Shown here piece by piece: positions 16,789 to 25,538 of a stretch of DNA of 64,000 nt; the first letter of the stretch is position 1, and every line of letters begins with the position of its first letter. A program made the position numbers and the translations under genes. The stretch lies in contig NZ_JAFFJU010000002.1 in assembly GCF_016924655.1 (NCBI RefSeq), positions 620,001 to 684,000 of the forward strand, read 5' to 3'. Origin of the DNA: Sphingomonas arenae (GTDB taxonomy: Bacteria; Pseudomonadota; Alphaproteobacteria; Sphingomonadales; Sphingomonadaceae). The notes beneath the pieces are model-generated. The model saw nothing but the letters and a program-made list of their open reading frames with translations. It did not search any database and had not been told where the DNA came from.

Positions 16789-16953
16789 ATGGGTCCCGAC
16801 ATTGAAACCATTGCCGATACGCCATCAGACCGCCGCGATCCCGGCGAACAGGAGCCGAAAGCCGACCGCAGCACGGACGAGCACGCCGGTTACGTGGGCG
16901 TCCCCAACGACCTGATTCCGTACCTGGACCTGATGTTTCCGCCCGAGGGCTGA
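16789..16953 (+). CDS. Possible small protein of 54 residues
   Basis: In the 326-base gap between mltG and the SH3 relic, an ATG at 16789 (preceded by GTGGTGGGAC) opens a 54-residue acidic frame beginning MGPDIETIADTPSD and ending LIPYLDLMFPPEG. The composition (Asp, Glu, Pro) is soluble and non-repetitive, and the C-terminal Tyr/Leu/Phe patch looks protein-like. No family is recognised and the frame extends upstream without a better start. The rest of the gap holds only the mltG stem-loop. Confidence 0.3.
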   Translation: MGPDIETIADTPSDRRDPGEQEPKADRSTDEHAGYVGVPNDLIPYLDLMFPPEG

Positions 16954-16972
16954 CGGCTTCAGGCGTCGGCGT

Positions 16973-17263
16973 TCAGCCGAGCGCCCCGCTGCGCACATAG
17001 CCGACGCGCCGGTCGTCGCCCGCATAGCCCCAAGCCCAGCCACGGCTGTTGTCGAGCATGTCGAGGGTTGCGCCGGCGGGCAGCTGGGCGAGCGTCTCGG
17101 ACGCCTCGTCGGGAGCCCTCTTCAGGCTGGCGGCAGCGCTGAGGGTGCGGCGGAGCGGCTCGGCGAAGTGCGACGCGATAACCTCTCCCGCCAGCGCCAC
17201 GTCCGCCAGGTCCTTGCGATAGGCGTGGGTCGCCGGATCGGGCAGGCGGGATGGTCCGCTCAG
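16973..17263 (-). pseudogene. SH3-domain fragment of a C40 (NlpC/P60) peptidase, catalytic domain missing
   Basis: About 96 residues read like the N-terminal part of the SH3 plus NlpC/P60 peptidases of sphingomonads: RLPDPATHAYRKDLADVALA, then the SH3 core ETLAQLPAGATL and GWAWGYAGDDRRVGYVRS. Translation stops at 16973 right after this domain; the expected Cys-His-His peptidase domain of some 150 residues is absent downstream in all frames I read. There is no ATG, GTG or TTG at the expected N-terminus; the best candidate is a CTG at 17263. A deletion remnant is my first reading. A functional stand-alone SH3 wall-binding protein is possible. Confidence 0.55.
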
Positions 17264-17282
17264 GGGAAAGCCGCCCTGAGGG

Positions 17283-17669
17283 CTATCGATGGGCGTGCGC
17301 GAGCTGGGTGAGCGCTGGGCGGCGGTTGCCTCCGTCGCCTTCTGGCCGATCGCCGGAGCCCCGGATGTTGCGCTTGAAGCCTTCAAGAAAATCTGCCCCG
17401 GAGCTGGTGCGGACGACAAACACGTTACGGCGGTCGTCCTGATCGCGTTCGCGGCGCAGATAGCCGAGTGCACCCAGCGTATTCAAGGCGCGCGTCACGA
17501 CCGGCTTGGAAACCCCGAGAACCCGAGCCAGCCCGCGAACCGTGTGAGGCCCCGGGGTGAGGTAGACAATCATCAGGAGGGCCATCTGCCGGTTGGTGAG
17601 GTCAGGCTCGCCAGAGCGCACATACGCAACCAGCGCTCGCATCCACCCGCTTAGCGAAACATCGCTCAT
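17283..17669 (-). CDS. MarR-family winged-helix transcriptional regulator
   Basis: 128 residues. The winged helix spans roughly 18-100: LTNRQMALLMIVYL, the recognition region GLARVLGVSKPVVTRALNTL, then the wing RRERDQDDRRNVFVV. The ligand and targets are unknown. The tail after residue 97 (GSGDRPEGDGGNRR...) is low-complexity and may come from a local rearrangement next to the SH3 fragment that follows. It lies downstream of the leucyl aminopeptidase on the same strand, about 100 bases away. A GGAAACTC-like sequence, not a strong ribosome site, precedes the ATG. Confidence 0.85.
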   Translation of the reverse strand: MSDVSLSGWMRALVAYVRSGEPDLTNRQMALLMIVYLTPGPHTVRGLARVLGVSKPVVTRALNTLGALGYLRRERDQDDRRNVFVVRTSSGADFLEGFKRNIRGSGDRPEGDGGNRRPALTQLAHAHR

Positions 17670-17773
17670 TGGACTGGGAAACTCCCTTCCTCGCGCACTG
17701 CCACGGTTAACCGAGGAGGAAGAGAAATGTTGCGTGAACGACGCAGCTTAGCCCGAAAAAAGAGACGTTCCCG

Positions 17774-19153
17774 TTACGGAACCGGAAAGCGGCCCGCCAG
17801 TGCTGCATAAACCGCCCGCAAGCCGAGCGCCTCACCGCCCTTGGGCCGACCAGGCTTGGCGACCGGTCGCCAGGCGAAAGTGTCGAGGTGGGCCCAGGCG
17901 GTGCCCTCGGGCACGAACCGGCGGAGGAACAGCGCGGCCGTGACGGACCCGGCGAACGATGAGTCGGCGCTGTTGACCATGTCGGCGATGTCGGACTTCA
18001 GCATGTCGTCATATCCGTCCCACAACGGCATTCGCCAGAGCGGGTCCGATGCCTCGCGCGAGGCGGCTAGCAACTGCTCGGCGAGCGAATCGTCGTTGAC
18101 GAACAGCGCCGGCAGGTCCGGCCCGAGTGCCACTCGCGCCGCTCCGGTCAGCGTTGCAAAGTCGACGATCAGCTCCGGTTGCTCCTCGCCCGCGCGGGTC
18201 AGCGCGTCCCCCAGGATCAACCGGCCTTCCGCGTCGGTGTTGTCGATCTCGACGCGGGTTCCGGCCTTGCTGCGGAGAATGTCGCCAGGCCGGAAGGCTC
18301 CGCCGGCGACGGCATTCTCGACGGCGGGGATGAGCAGATGCAGCCGCACCGGCAGCCGCGCGCCCGCGATCAGCCGCGCAAGGGCCAGCGCGTGCGCCGC
18401 CCCGCCCATGTCCTTCTTCATCAGGCGCATCCCGCTGGCGGGCTTGAGGTCGAGGCCCCCGCTGTCGAAGCAGACGCCCTTGCCGATCACGGCAATCCGC
18501 GGATGTGCCGGGTTGCCCCAGCTGGCCTCGATCATTCGCGGCGCACGCCCTGGCACAGCCGCGGCGCCGACAGCGGCGACCATCGGATAGCCTCGCTCGA
18601 GATCCTCGCCGGACGTGACGGTCACCTCCGCACCGACCTCCCTGGCCCAGGCCCGGACCGCCCCTTCGAGCTCGGCGGGTCCGAGGTCGCCGGCAGGCGT
18701 GTCGACCAAGTCACGCACCATCGCTGTCGCTTCGGCGAGCCGCACTGCCTCATCGATGCGCGCTGCCTCGCCCGTGAGCAGGACGCGGGCGCCGCGATCC
18801 GGCGAAGGCTTGCTCTTGTACTGGTCGAACCGGTGCTGGGCGAGCAGCCAGCCGAGTGTCGCCGGACCGACGCTGCCCTCCGCGGGCCGATAGGAGCCAG
18901 CCGGCAAGCGGTCCGCTGCTCCCGCAAGGCACCAGGGTGACAGTGCCGACCGGTCCTTCACGGCCAGCGCGACCTCGAACTCGCCGCCGTCGCGCGGCAG
19001 GATCAGGAGCGCGCCCTCCGACTTGCCGTCGAAGCGCTGCGCCTCGGCAAGCGCGCGGTCGCTGGCGGGACGCGTCTTCAGCCATTCTTCGGTGCTTGCC
19101 GCATCGAGGAGGTGGATTCGGCGAGCCGTCTGGGCCCGGTCCGGCTGAAGCAA
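17774..19153 (-). CDS. Leucyl aminopeptidase family protein (M17)
   Basis: 459 residues from a TTG at 19153. The M17 core is clear: metal and catalytic residues in GKGVCFDSGGLDLK and MKKDMGGAA, and the family signature NTDAEGRLILGDAL. It hydrolyses N-terminal residues from peptides in the cytoplasm using two metal ions. A CTG at 19171 would add LTDFAA, which resembles the usual MTDFAALLQ start of homologues, and it has GGAG seven bases upstream, so the true start may be that CTG. The N-terminal domain is shorter than in PepA, as in the sphingomonad subgroup. MarR and the SH3 fragment follow. Confidence 0.9.
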   Translation of the reverse strand: MLQPDRAQTARRIHLLDAASTEEWLKTRPASDRALAEAQRFDGKSEGALLILPRDGGEFEVALAVKDRSALSPWCLAGAADRLPAGSYRPAEGSVGPATLGWLLAQHRFDQYKSKPSPDRGARVLLTGEAARIDEAVRLAEATAMVRDLVDTPAGDLGPAELEGAVRAWAREVGAEVTVTSGEDLERGYPMVAAVGAAAVPGRAPRMIEASWGNPAHPRIAVIGKGVCFDSGGLDLKPASGMRLMKKDMGGAAHALALARLIAGARLPVRLHLLIPAVENAVAGGAFRPGDILRSKAGTRVEIDNTDAEGRLILGDALTRAGEEQPELIVDFATLTGAARVALGPDLPALFVNDDSLAEQLLAASREASDPLWRMPLWDGYDDMLKSDIADMVNSADSSFAGSVTAALFLRRFVPEGTAWAHLDTFAWRPVAKPGRPKGGEALGLRAVYAALAGRFPVP

Positions 19154-19183
19154 GGCAGCAAAGTCGGTCAGGGCTCGTCTCCG

Positions 19184-20257
19184 TCAAGGAAGGATGGTGG
19201 TCATGAGATAGGCGGCGAAGATCACCAGGTGGATTGCGCCGTGGAGGTAGGTGGTTCGCCCCCGTGCCAGCGACAGCGAAGCGACGAACAGCGTCAGGGC
19301 CAAGAGCGTCATGCCGGTGTTGTTCAGGCCCAAGGCCAACGGCAGGTCCAGCGAGAAGGACACCACCGTCACGACCGGGATGGTCAGCCCGATCGTCGCC
19401 AGTGCTGAGCCGAGCGCAAGGTTGAGGCTGGTCTGCATGCGGTTGGTGCGAGCAGCGCGGACAGCGGCCACGCTTTCCGGCAGAAGAACGATGGCCGCGA
19501 TCGCGATGCCGACGACGGCCCGGGGCAGGCCCGCAGACGCGACGGCACCTTCGAGCGGGCCGGACAGCGACTTGGCCATCAGCACCACGACGACCAGGCT
19601 CACCAGCAGCGCGGCGAAGGACAGCCATGCAGCCTTGTCCGTCGGCGGTTCGGCATGGACCCCGGGGACCTCCTTGAGCGGTCCATGCGGCAGGAAATAG
19701 TCGCGGTTCCGGACCGTCTGCACGAACACGAAGGTGAGATAGAGAATGAGCGAGAAGCTCGCGACGAAGGCGAGCTGGGCGGGCGAATAGACCGGTCCCG
19801 GCACAGTCGTCGTATAGTTGGGCAGGACCAGGCTGAGAATCAGCAGGGTTGCAAGGGTGCTGAGCGCGGCCGTTGCGCCGGTTCGGGTAAACCGAGCCTC
19901 CTTCTGGTGACGCGCGCCCGCGAGCAGGCAGAGCCCGAGCAACAGGTTGAGGATGATCATGGCGGCCGCAACAACGGTGTCGCGGGCGAGCGTGGACGCG
20001 GCTTCCCGATTGGCGAGCATCAGCGAGACGATCAGTCCCGCTTCGATCACCGTTACCGCTACGGCGAGGATCAACGTGCCGAAGGGCTCGCCCACCCGGT
20101 GCGCTACAACCTCTGCATGATGGACCGCGGCCAGCACGACGCCGATGAGCACCAGTCCCGTCAGCCACGGAGCCACCAGGCCGAGGGCCTGTCCGGCGAG
20201 TTCCACCAGCCCAAGGACCGGCAGGACCCATACCCAGCTGCGTACGGAAAGCCTCAT
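19184..20257 (-). CDS. chaA: Calcium/sodium:proton antiporter, ChaA type
   Basis: About 357 residues and ten or eleven hydrophobic segments. The two CaCA alpha-repeat motifs are visible: GEPFGTLILAVAVTVIEAGLI in the first half, and LPESVAAVRAARTNR with LNLALGSALATIGLTIP in the second, the latter carrying the family's acidic residue. ChaA exports Ca2+, Na+ or K+ in exchange for protons at alkaline pH. I chose the ATG at 20257; an ATG at 20269 and a TTG at 20293 are alternatives. It lies just upstream of the aminopeptidase on the same strand. No regulatory domain is seen. Confidence 0.85.
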   Translation of the reverse strand: MRLSVRSWVWVLPVLGLVELAGQALGLVAPWLTGLVLIGVVLAAVHHAEVVAHRVGEPFGTLILAVAVTVIEAGLIVSLMLANREAASTLARDTVVAAAMIILNLLLGLCLLAGARHQKEARFTRTGATAALSTLATLLILSLVLPNYTTTVPGPVYSPAQLAFVASFSLILYLTFVFVQTVRNRDYFLPHGPLKEVPGVHAEPPTDKAAWLSFAALLVSLVVVVLMAKSLSGPLEGAVASAGLPRAVVGIAIAAIVLLPESVAAVRAARTNRMQTSLNLALGSALATIGLTIPVVTVVSFSLDLPLALGLNNTGMTLLALTLFVASLSLARGRTTYLHGAIHLVIFAAYLMTTILP

Positions 20258-20343
20258 CGGCTCGCACATGGCGAGTCGGCCGGACGAGGGCAACCCGGGT
20301 GTAGAGGCTGGAACCCGGCGGGCGATCGGCTATTCCTGAGCCC

Positions 20344-20805
20344 ATGCCCCGCCGTGCCTCACGCCCACTGACGTCCGGGGAGATCGCCATCTCCCGCAGC
20401 GTGTTCGGGGACGCGATCGACTATGAGCCGGTGCGGATGATCCGGGGCAAGTGGTGGCCGTTCCAGCCGCGCGGGATCGTGATGGCTCCAACCGGGCACA
20501 TCCACTTCCACCCGGACGATCCGAACTGGCGGGAGGACTTCAGTGACGCGGTGCTGAGCCTGCAGGGGCTCTTCATCCACGAGATGACGCACGTCTGGCA
20601 GGCGCAGGTCCGTGGCCGTTTCTACCTGCCGCTGATGCGGCATCCGTTCTGCCGCTATGCCTACCGCTTCGAACCGGGCAAGCCGTTCCACGCTTATGGG
20701 CTGGAGCAGCAGGCGGAGATCGTGCGCCACGCCTTCCTGCTGAAGCGGGGCGCGCAGCTTGCGAACGTCGCTGATCCCGGAATTCTGCCGTTTGCGAGCG
20801 CCTGA
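20344..20805 (+). CDS. Putative zinc-metallopeptidase-like 'vgr-related' protein
   Basis: 153 residues with a central FIHEMTHVWQAQ, an HExxH-like motif (HEMTH) followed by Glu in LEQQAEIVRHAF that could supply a third metal ligand. Proteins of this type in sphingomonads are usually labelled vgr-related, and no activity is established. It has no signal peptide or TM segment, and Trp/Arg-rich stretches precede the motif (RGKWWPFQPRGIV). It diverges from chaA with about 85 bases between starts and lies upstream of the TonB receptor. The metallopeptidase role is inferred only from the motif. Confidence 0.7.
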   Translation: MPRRASRPLTSGEIAISRSVFGDAIDYEPVRMIRGKWWPFQPRGIVMAPTGHIHFHPDDPNWREDFSDAVLSLQGLFIHEMTHVWQAQVRGRFYLPLMRHPFCRYAYRFEPGKPFHAYGLEQQAEIVRHAFLLKRGAQLANVADPGILPFASA

Positions 20806-20915
20806 GCCGCTGTCACCTCGCTGCAACAGGGCTGTCGCGAAAGCGCACCCCCTCTTCCCGCCGCCGCTTTGTTAAGGTTAGTCTCTCCCCGAGTACTCAA
20901 CGGGGGTATTAACTC

Positions 20916-23564
20916 ATGCGAACGATGACGCTCACCACGCGGGCCCTGATGGCTGGCACCGCGGCCTTTGCGCTTGCCATCCCGGCGGCGGCGCAGACCA
21001 CTCAGGAAGACACGGCACAGGCGGTCAATCCGACCGTCGAGGAGCCGTCCAACCAGCAGGAAGAGATCATCGTCACCGCGACCAAGCGCGCGTCGACGGT
21101 CCAGGACGTGCCTTTCTCGATCAATGCGCAAACCTCCGCCGACATCCAGCGGACCAACGCCCAAACAATCGAGGACATCAGCCGTAACGTGGCGGGCCTT
21201 ACGGTCCAGAACCTCGGGCCGGGCCAGAGCCAGGTGTCGGTTCGCGGCGTGTCGGCCGGGCAGATCGTGCGCGATCAGCCGGGCGTGAAGGAACAGGTCG
21301 GCGTTTACCTCGACGAGAGCGTGGTTTCGCTGTCCCTGTTCACGCCCGACTTCGACCTGTTCGACCTCAACCGGGTCGAGACCCTTCGTGGTCCGCAGGG
21401 AACGCTCTTCGGATCGGGTAGCGTCGGCGGCACGATCCGCTACATCACCAACCAGCCGCGGCTCGACCGCACCGAAGGCCTGATCGAGGGCAACCTCAAC
21501 ACGGTCAAGGACGGCGGCCGTGGCGGTCACCTGAAGGCCGCGCTCAACATCCCGGTGGGCGAGACGGTCGCGGTGCGGGCGGTGGGCTATTTCACCAAGT
21601 TCCCCGGCTTCATCGATGCCATCGGACCGGCGGCCGGCAAGGACGTGAACGACGGCACCCGCAAGGGCTTCCGCCTGTCCGCGCTGTTCCAGCCGAGCCC
21701 CAGCGTGAAGATCACCCCGCGCGTGGTGTGGCAGGAGATCGAGGCCGACGGCTTCAACCGAGAGGACCGGTACAATCTCTACTCCAACCCGTTCGTCACC
21801 TCGCAGCCCGATCTCGGCCGGCGCGAGCAGTATCTTCGCCTACGGGAGAAGTTCCGTGACGAGACCTGGGTTGCCGACCTCACCGGCAGCGTGGACCTTG
21901 GCGGAGTTGAACTGACCTCGGTCACAAGCTTCATCAACCGCGACATCCTGGTCAGCCGCGATGCCTCGGCCCTGACCGGGTCGGTTTATGTCTCCTTCGC
22001 CGGCGATCCTCCCGATCCGGCGATTTCTCCCGGAGCATTCCTGAACTCGAACCTGCGCGATACCACCGACCTCAAGCAGTGGACGCAGGAGTTGCGGGTC
22101 GCCTCTACCGGTGACGGGCCTTTCCAGTGGGTCGTCGGCGGCTTCTACTCCAACGTGAACCGCAAGTATAAGCAGCGGTTGCCAACGCCAGGCGCGGACG
22201 TCTTCAGCCAGGCGTTCCTGGACGTGATCGCCCCGGGAACTCCGGTTTCCGCCACCTACAACGGCTTCCCGGCCGACAGCCCCTACAATGCCGACATTCC
22301 CTACGACATCAACCAGTCGGCGGTATTCGGCGAGGCCAGCTACGACCTTGGCCAGATCAAGATCACCGGTGGCGCGCGCTACTACAACTTCAAGGAAGAG
22401 CGCGACTTCGTTTCCGGAGGCATCTTCTCCAACAGCGATACCTTCATCGGCGACAAGACCAAGTCGAACGGCATCAGCCCACGCGCGATCATCACGTGGG
22501 AACCGAGCCGCGACCTGAGCGTGAACATTCAGGCTGCGAAGGGCTTCCGTCTTGGCGGCGTGAACGATCCGCTGAATATCCCGCTCTGCGGACCGTCCGA
22601 CGCTGCAACCTTCGGCGGTCGTCCGACCTACGACGACGAGACGCTGTGGAACTATGAGGCGGGCTTCAAATACAGCCGCGGCCCGATCACGTTCAACGCG
22701 GCTGCCTTCTACAACCGGATCCGTGACCTCCAGGTGACGGCCGATGCCGGCAGCTGCTCGTCGCGCGTGGTCTTCAACGTGCCCAAGGCCCATTCCAAGG
22801 GCGTGGAGGCGGAGTTCAGCGTGCGTCCGCTGCGCGGGCTCGAGCTCTCCTTCGCGGGTAGCCTGCTGAACGCCGAGTTCGACAGCAGCGTCGTGACCGA
22901 GGACGATCCGGCTACCCCGGCCAACGAAGGCGGCGCGATCATCGCCGGCATCCGCGAAGGGAACCGCCTGCCGACCGTGCCGAAGTACCAGTTCGCGGCG
23001 ACGGCCGACTTCGCGGTCCCCGTCAGTGACCGGGCCGAGTGGTTCAGCAGCGCCAGCCTCCAGCGCGTCGGCAATCGTTTCACCCAGCCGTCCGATCAGG
23101 AACCCGGAGCGGGGCTCTTCCCGACGGCCGTGTTCGCTGACCCCGTGACGGGCGTGGTGGACGTGGGATCGTTCAACTTCGGAAGCCTTCGCCTGCCGGC
23201 CTACACGCTGGTCAACCTGTCGACTGGCATCAACCTCGACAGCGGCCTGACCGTGCAGCTCTACGCCAACAACATCTTCGACAAGTCGCCGAAGCTGTCG
23301 CTGGACCGAGAGCGCGGCGGGCGGGCTCGCCTGGGCTACAACATCGGCACGCCGCGCACGATCGGCATCACCGTGCGGCAGGCGTTCCGGTCGGATCGGG
23401 TGGAGGCTGCACCGCCGCCCCCACCGCCCCCGCCGCCGCCCCCTCCGGCGCCGCCGCCCGCCACGCAGACCTGCGCGGATGGATCGGTGATCCTGGCGAC
23501 GGACAGCTGCCCGCTGCCGCCGCCTCCCCCGCCTCCGCCGCCGCCGGCGCCGGAACGGGGCTGA
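20916..23564 (+). CDS. TonB-dependent receptor with poly-proline C-terminal tail
   Basis: 882 residues. A signal peptide ends at IPAAAQ (residue 27). The TonB box region EEIIVTATKR (about 50-59) leads into a plug domain with VETLRGPQGTLFGSGSVGGTIRYIT, then a long beta-barrel (about 190-830). The barrel end at GITVRQAF would normally close the protein. Here about 55 residues follow: two proline runs separated by a 20-residue insert with two Cys (TCADGS, TDSCPLP). Such receptors import siderophores, vitamins or glycans across the outer membrane; the substrate is unknown. The plug resembles the large sphingomonad expansion. The FAD oxidoreductase starts 10 bases later and is probably co-transcribed. 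Confidence 0.93.
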   Translation: MRTMTLTTRALMAGTAAFALAIPAAAQTTQEDTAQAVNPTVEEPSNQQEEIIVTATKRASTVQDVPFSINAQTSADIQRTNAQTIEDISRNVAGLTVQNLGPGQSQVSVRGVSAGQIVRDQPGVKEQVGVYLDESVVSLSLFTPDFDLFDLNRVETLRGPQGTLFGSGSVGGTIRYITNQPRLDRTEGLIEGNLNTVKDGGRGGHLKAALNIPVGETVAVRAVGYFTKFPGFIDAIGPAAGKDVNDGTRKGFRLSALFQPSPSVKITPRVVWQEIEADGFNREDRYNLYSNPFVTSQPDLGRREQYLRLREKFRDETWVADLTGSVDLGGVELTSVTSFINRDILVSRDASALTGSVYVSFAGDPPDPAISPGAFLNSNLRDTTDLKQWTQELRVASTGDGPFQWVVGGFYSNVNRKYKQRLPTPGADVFSQAFLDVIAPGTPVSATYNGFPADSPYNADIPYDINQSAVFGEASYDLGQIKITGGARYYNFKEERDFVSGGIFSNSDTFIGDKTKSNGISPRAIITWEPSRDLSVNIQAAKGFRLGGVNDPLNIPLCGPSDAATFGGRPTYDDETLWNYEAGFKYSRGPITFNAAAFYNRIRDLQVTADAGSCSSRVVFNVPKAHSKGVEAEFSVRPLRGLELSFAGSLLNAEFDSSVVTEDDPATPANEGGAIIAGIREGNRLPTVPKYQFAATADFAVPVSDRAEWFSSASLQRVGNRFTQPSDQEPGAGLFPTAVFADPVTGVVDVGSFNFGSLRLPAYTLVNLSTGINLDSGLTVQLYANNIFDKSPKLSLDRERGGRARLGYNIGTPRTIGITVRQAFRSDRVEAAPPPPPPPPPPPPAPPPATQTCADGSVILATDSCPLPPPPPPPPPPAPERG

Positions 23565-23574
23565 TCTCGCCGCC

Positions 23575-24849
23575 ATGGCCGAGGGAAGCACATCGCGACC
23601 CGAAGCCGTCGGCCTGAATGTCACGCGCCGCTCGCTCCTCATCGGGGCGGGCGGCGCTGCCGTTTCCGCGCCTGCGATCGTTCGGGCCCAAGGGCTCAGC
23701 AGGCCGCACACGGCGGTGATCGGAGCCGGCGTGTTCGGTGCGTGGACGGCCGAGCAGCTTCGACGCGCGGGGCACCGGGTCACGTTGGTCGATCCGTGGG
23801 GTCCCGCGCACAGCCGGGCGAGCTCGGGCGGCGAGAGCCGGATGACTCGCGGCGCCTACGGCAAGGACGAGATCTATACCCGAATGGCGCTGGCGAGCCT
23901 GGCGGAATGGAAGCAGCTTAGCGCTGCCGCGGGATTGCCGATCTTCGCGCCGCACGGGGTGCTGTTCTTCTTCCCGCGGGAGGAGGACTACCTTCGCGAC
24001 AGCCTTGCCGTGCATCGCCGCCTGGGGCTGGCGACGGAGGCGCTGAGCGCGGCCGAGATGGCGCGGCGGTTTCCGATGATCGACTTCGCGGGGATCAGCA
24101 CTGGCCTGTTCGAGCCGGAGTTCGGTGCGCTGATGGCGCGCCGGGCGGTGCAGACGCTGGTGGCGGGATTCATCGCAGCAGGGGGCGAATATCGTAGCGC
24201 GATGGTGACCCGCCCGGAGGCGGCAGGGAAGAAATTGCAGGCCGCAACACTTGCATCGGGAGAACGGTTGGAGGCAGACAAGTTCGTGTTTGCCTGTGGT
24301 CCCTGGATGGGCAAGCTGTTCCCGGAGCTGCTGGCGAAGCGGATCGTGGCGACGCGGCAGGAGGTCTTCTATTTCGCGGCGCCTCCGGGCGACCCGTTGT
24401 TCCAGCCGGGGCGGATGCCGGGCTGGGCGGACTTCAACGATGGCGACATCTTCTACGGCTTCCCGGACCTGGAGGCGCGAGGGATGAAGTTCGCGCACGA
24501 TGCGCATGGCGCGGTTGTCGACCCCGATACGCAGAGCCGGCGCCCGACGGAGCAGGCCATTGCGGAGGTCATCGCCTTTCGCGATCGGCGCTTCCCGAGG
24601 TTACGCGGCGCCCCGCTCATCGGCGCAGAGGTCTGCCAGTATGAGAACAGTTCCAACGGCGACTTCCTGATCGACCGCCACCCAGAGTGGGAGGATGTGG
24701 TGCTCGTCGGCGGCGGTTCAGGCCACGGCTTCAAGCATGGGCCGGAGGTCGGGCGCTATGCGGCAGGGTTGGTGACCGGCGCGATGCCGGTGGAGCCGCG
24801 GTTCAGCCTGGCGACCAAGGGCGAGACGCAAAAGCGAGAGGTGCACTGA
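23575..24849 (+). CDS. Tat-exported FAD-dependent oxidoreductase (DAO/sarcosine oxidase-like)
   Basis: 424 residues. A twin-arginine signal (NVTRRSLLIGAGGAA, about 15-29, cleavage near VRAQG) precedes the FAD-binding fold beginning HTAVIGAGVFGAWTAEQL, with VTLVDP as the second strand. The C-terminal VLVGGGSGHGFKHGPEVG is typical of DAO-family amine oxidases such as sarcosine or N-methyl-tryptophan oxidase. SSGGESRMTRGAYG matches the N-terminal loop of that group. The substrate is unknown; tight linkage to the TonB receptor suggests it acts on the imported compound in the periplasm. The downstream small gene overlaps its stop (TGATG). Confidence 0.85.
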   Translation: MAEGSTSRPEAVGLNVTRRSLLIGAGGAAVSAPAIVRAQGLSRPHTAVIGAGVFGAWTAEQLRRAGHRVTLVDPWGPAHSRASSGGESRMTRGAYGKDEIYTRMALASLAEWKQLSAAAGLPIFAPHGVLFFFPREEDYLRDSLAVHRRLGLATEALSAAEMARRFPMIDFAGISTGLFEPEFGALMARRAVQTLVAGFIAAGGEYRSAMVTRPEAAGKKLQAATLASGERLEADKFVFACGPWMGKLFPELLAKRIVATRQEVFYFAAPPGDPLFQPGRMPGWADFNDGDIFYGFPDLEARGMKFAHDAHGAVVDPDTQSRRPTEQAIAEVIAFRDRRFPRLRGAPLIGAEVCQYENSSNGDFLIDRHPEWEDVVLVGGGSGHGFKHGPEVGRYAAGLVTGAMPVEPRFSLATKGETQKREVH

Positions 24850-25004
24850 TGCCCCGCAAGCGGATAGACATCGCAGCTATTCCCGACTTCCAGGCCGGCG
24901 ACCTGATCACAGCCCCGGCGCTCAACCGGCTGTTGGACGCGATCAGGGATCTGAACGCGCGACTGGCGACGCTGGAGAAGAAGTGCGGCTCTAAATCAGC
25001 CTGA
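24849..25004 (+). CDS. Small protein of unknown function (51 residues)
   Basis: Starts at an ATG sharing its A with the TGA stop of the oxidoreductase, a sign of translational coupling. The sequence, with AIPDFQAGDLITAPALNRLLDAI followed by LNARLATLEKK, predicts an N-terminal extended part and a C-terminal amphipathic helix that could pair as a coiled coil. One Cys is near the C-terminus. It ends inside the last codons of convergent grpE (9-base overlap). No family is recognised. Confidence 0.55.
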   Translation: MPRKRIDIAAIPDFQAGDLITAPALNRLLDAIRDLNARLATLEKKCGSKSA

Positions 25005-25538
25005 CTTCGCGACACCGACCAGGGCCGGGCGGAGCAGGCGGTCCTTGAGCATGTAGCCGGCCTGCATCTCCTCGACGATCGTGCCTGGCTCAGCATCCGC
25101 CGAGGGGATCTCGATCATCGCCTGGTGCTTGTTGGGGTCGAGCGGCTGGCCCTTGGCCTCCACCCGGGCGATGCCGTTGCGGGCGAAGACCGCGTCGAGT
25201 TCCCGGGAAGTAGCCTCGATGCCCTCGATGAAGTTCTTCAGCCGCTCGTCCTCGCGCGCGCCTTCCGGCACGTGGGACAGGGCTCGGTCGAGGTTGTCCT
25301 TCACGCTCAGCATGTCGCGGGCGAATCCGGCGTTGGCATAGGCCGCGGCCTGCACCTTCTCCTGCTCCAGCCGACGGCGCACATTCTGCACCTCGGCGGC
25401 GGCATAGAGCGCCTTCTGGTTGGCCTCGGCCAGTGCGTTTTCCAGCTCGGCGATGCGATCGTGCTCCTGCAGTTCGGGCGCGTCGGCGGCCGTGCCTTCG
25501 CGAATCTCTTCGGCCTCGTCGTGAAGCTTGTCCGTCAT
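24996..25538 (-). CDS. grpE: Nucleotide exchange factor GrpE
   Basis: 180 residues. An acidic N-terminus and a long coiled coil (about 25-95: RIAELENALAEANQKALYAAAE, then NVRRRLEQEK) lead to the beta domain ending with PNKHQAMIEI, GTIVEEMQAGYMLKDRLLRPALV. GrpE releases ADP from DnaK and acts as its thermal sensor. The ATG at 25538 overlaps the hrcA stop by four bases (ATGA), so the two form an operon; I trimmed a long upstream open frame that runs antisense-like through hrcA. DnaK/DnaJ are not in the window. Confidence 0.95.
   Translation of the reverse strand: MTDKLHDEAEEIREGTAADAPELQEHDRIAELENALAEANQKALYAAAEVQNVRRRLEQEKVQAAAYANAGFARDMLSVKDNLDRALSHVPEGAREDERLKNFIEGIEATSRELDAVFARNGIARVEAKGQPLDPNKHQAMIEIPSADAEPGTIVEEMQAGYMLKDRLLRPALVGVAKSG

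Noticed and set aside
18750-20390. 546-codon open frame over the aminopeptidase and antiporter genes on the same strand
   Set aside because: A different frame of two well-supported genes, with Arg/Pro-rich composition and no domain.
23400-23560. Proline-codon repeats considered as a CRISPR-like or tandem repeat array
   Set aside because: The repeats are in frame as CCG/CCC codons within the receptor and have no spacers.
21840-23783. 647-codon open frame antisense to the TonB receptor
   Set aside because: It includes Arg/Gly runs that are the complement of the proline codons, and no start site or domain is convincing.
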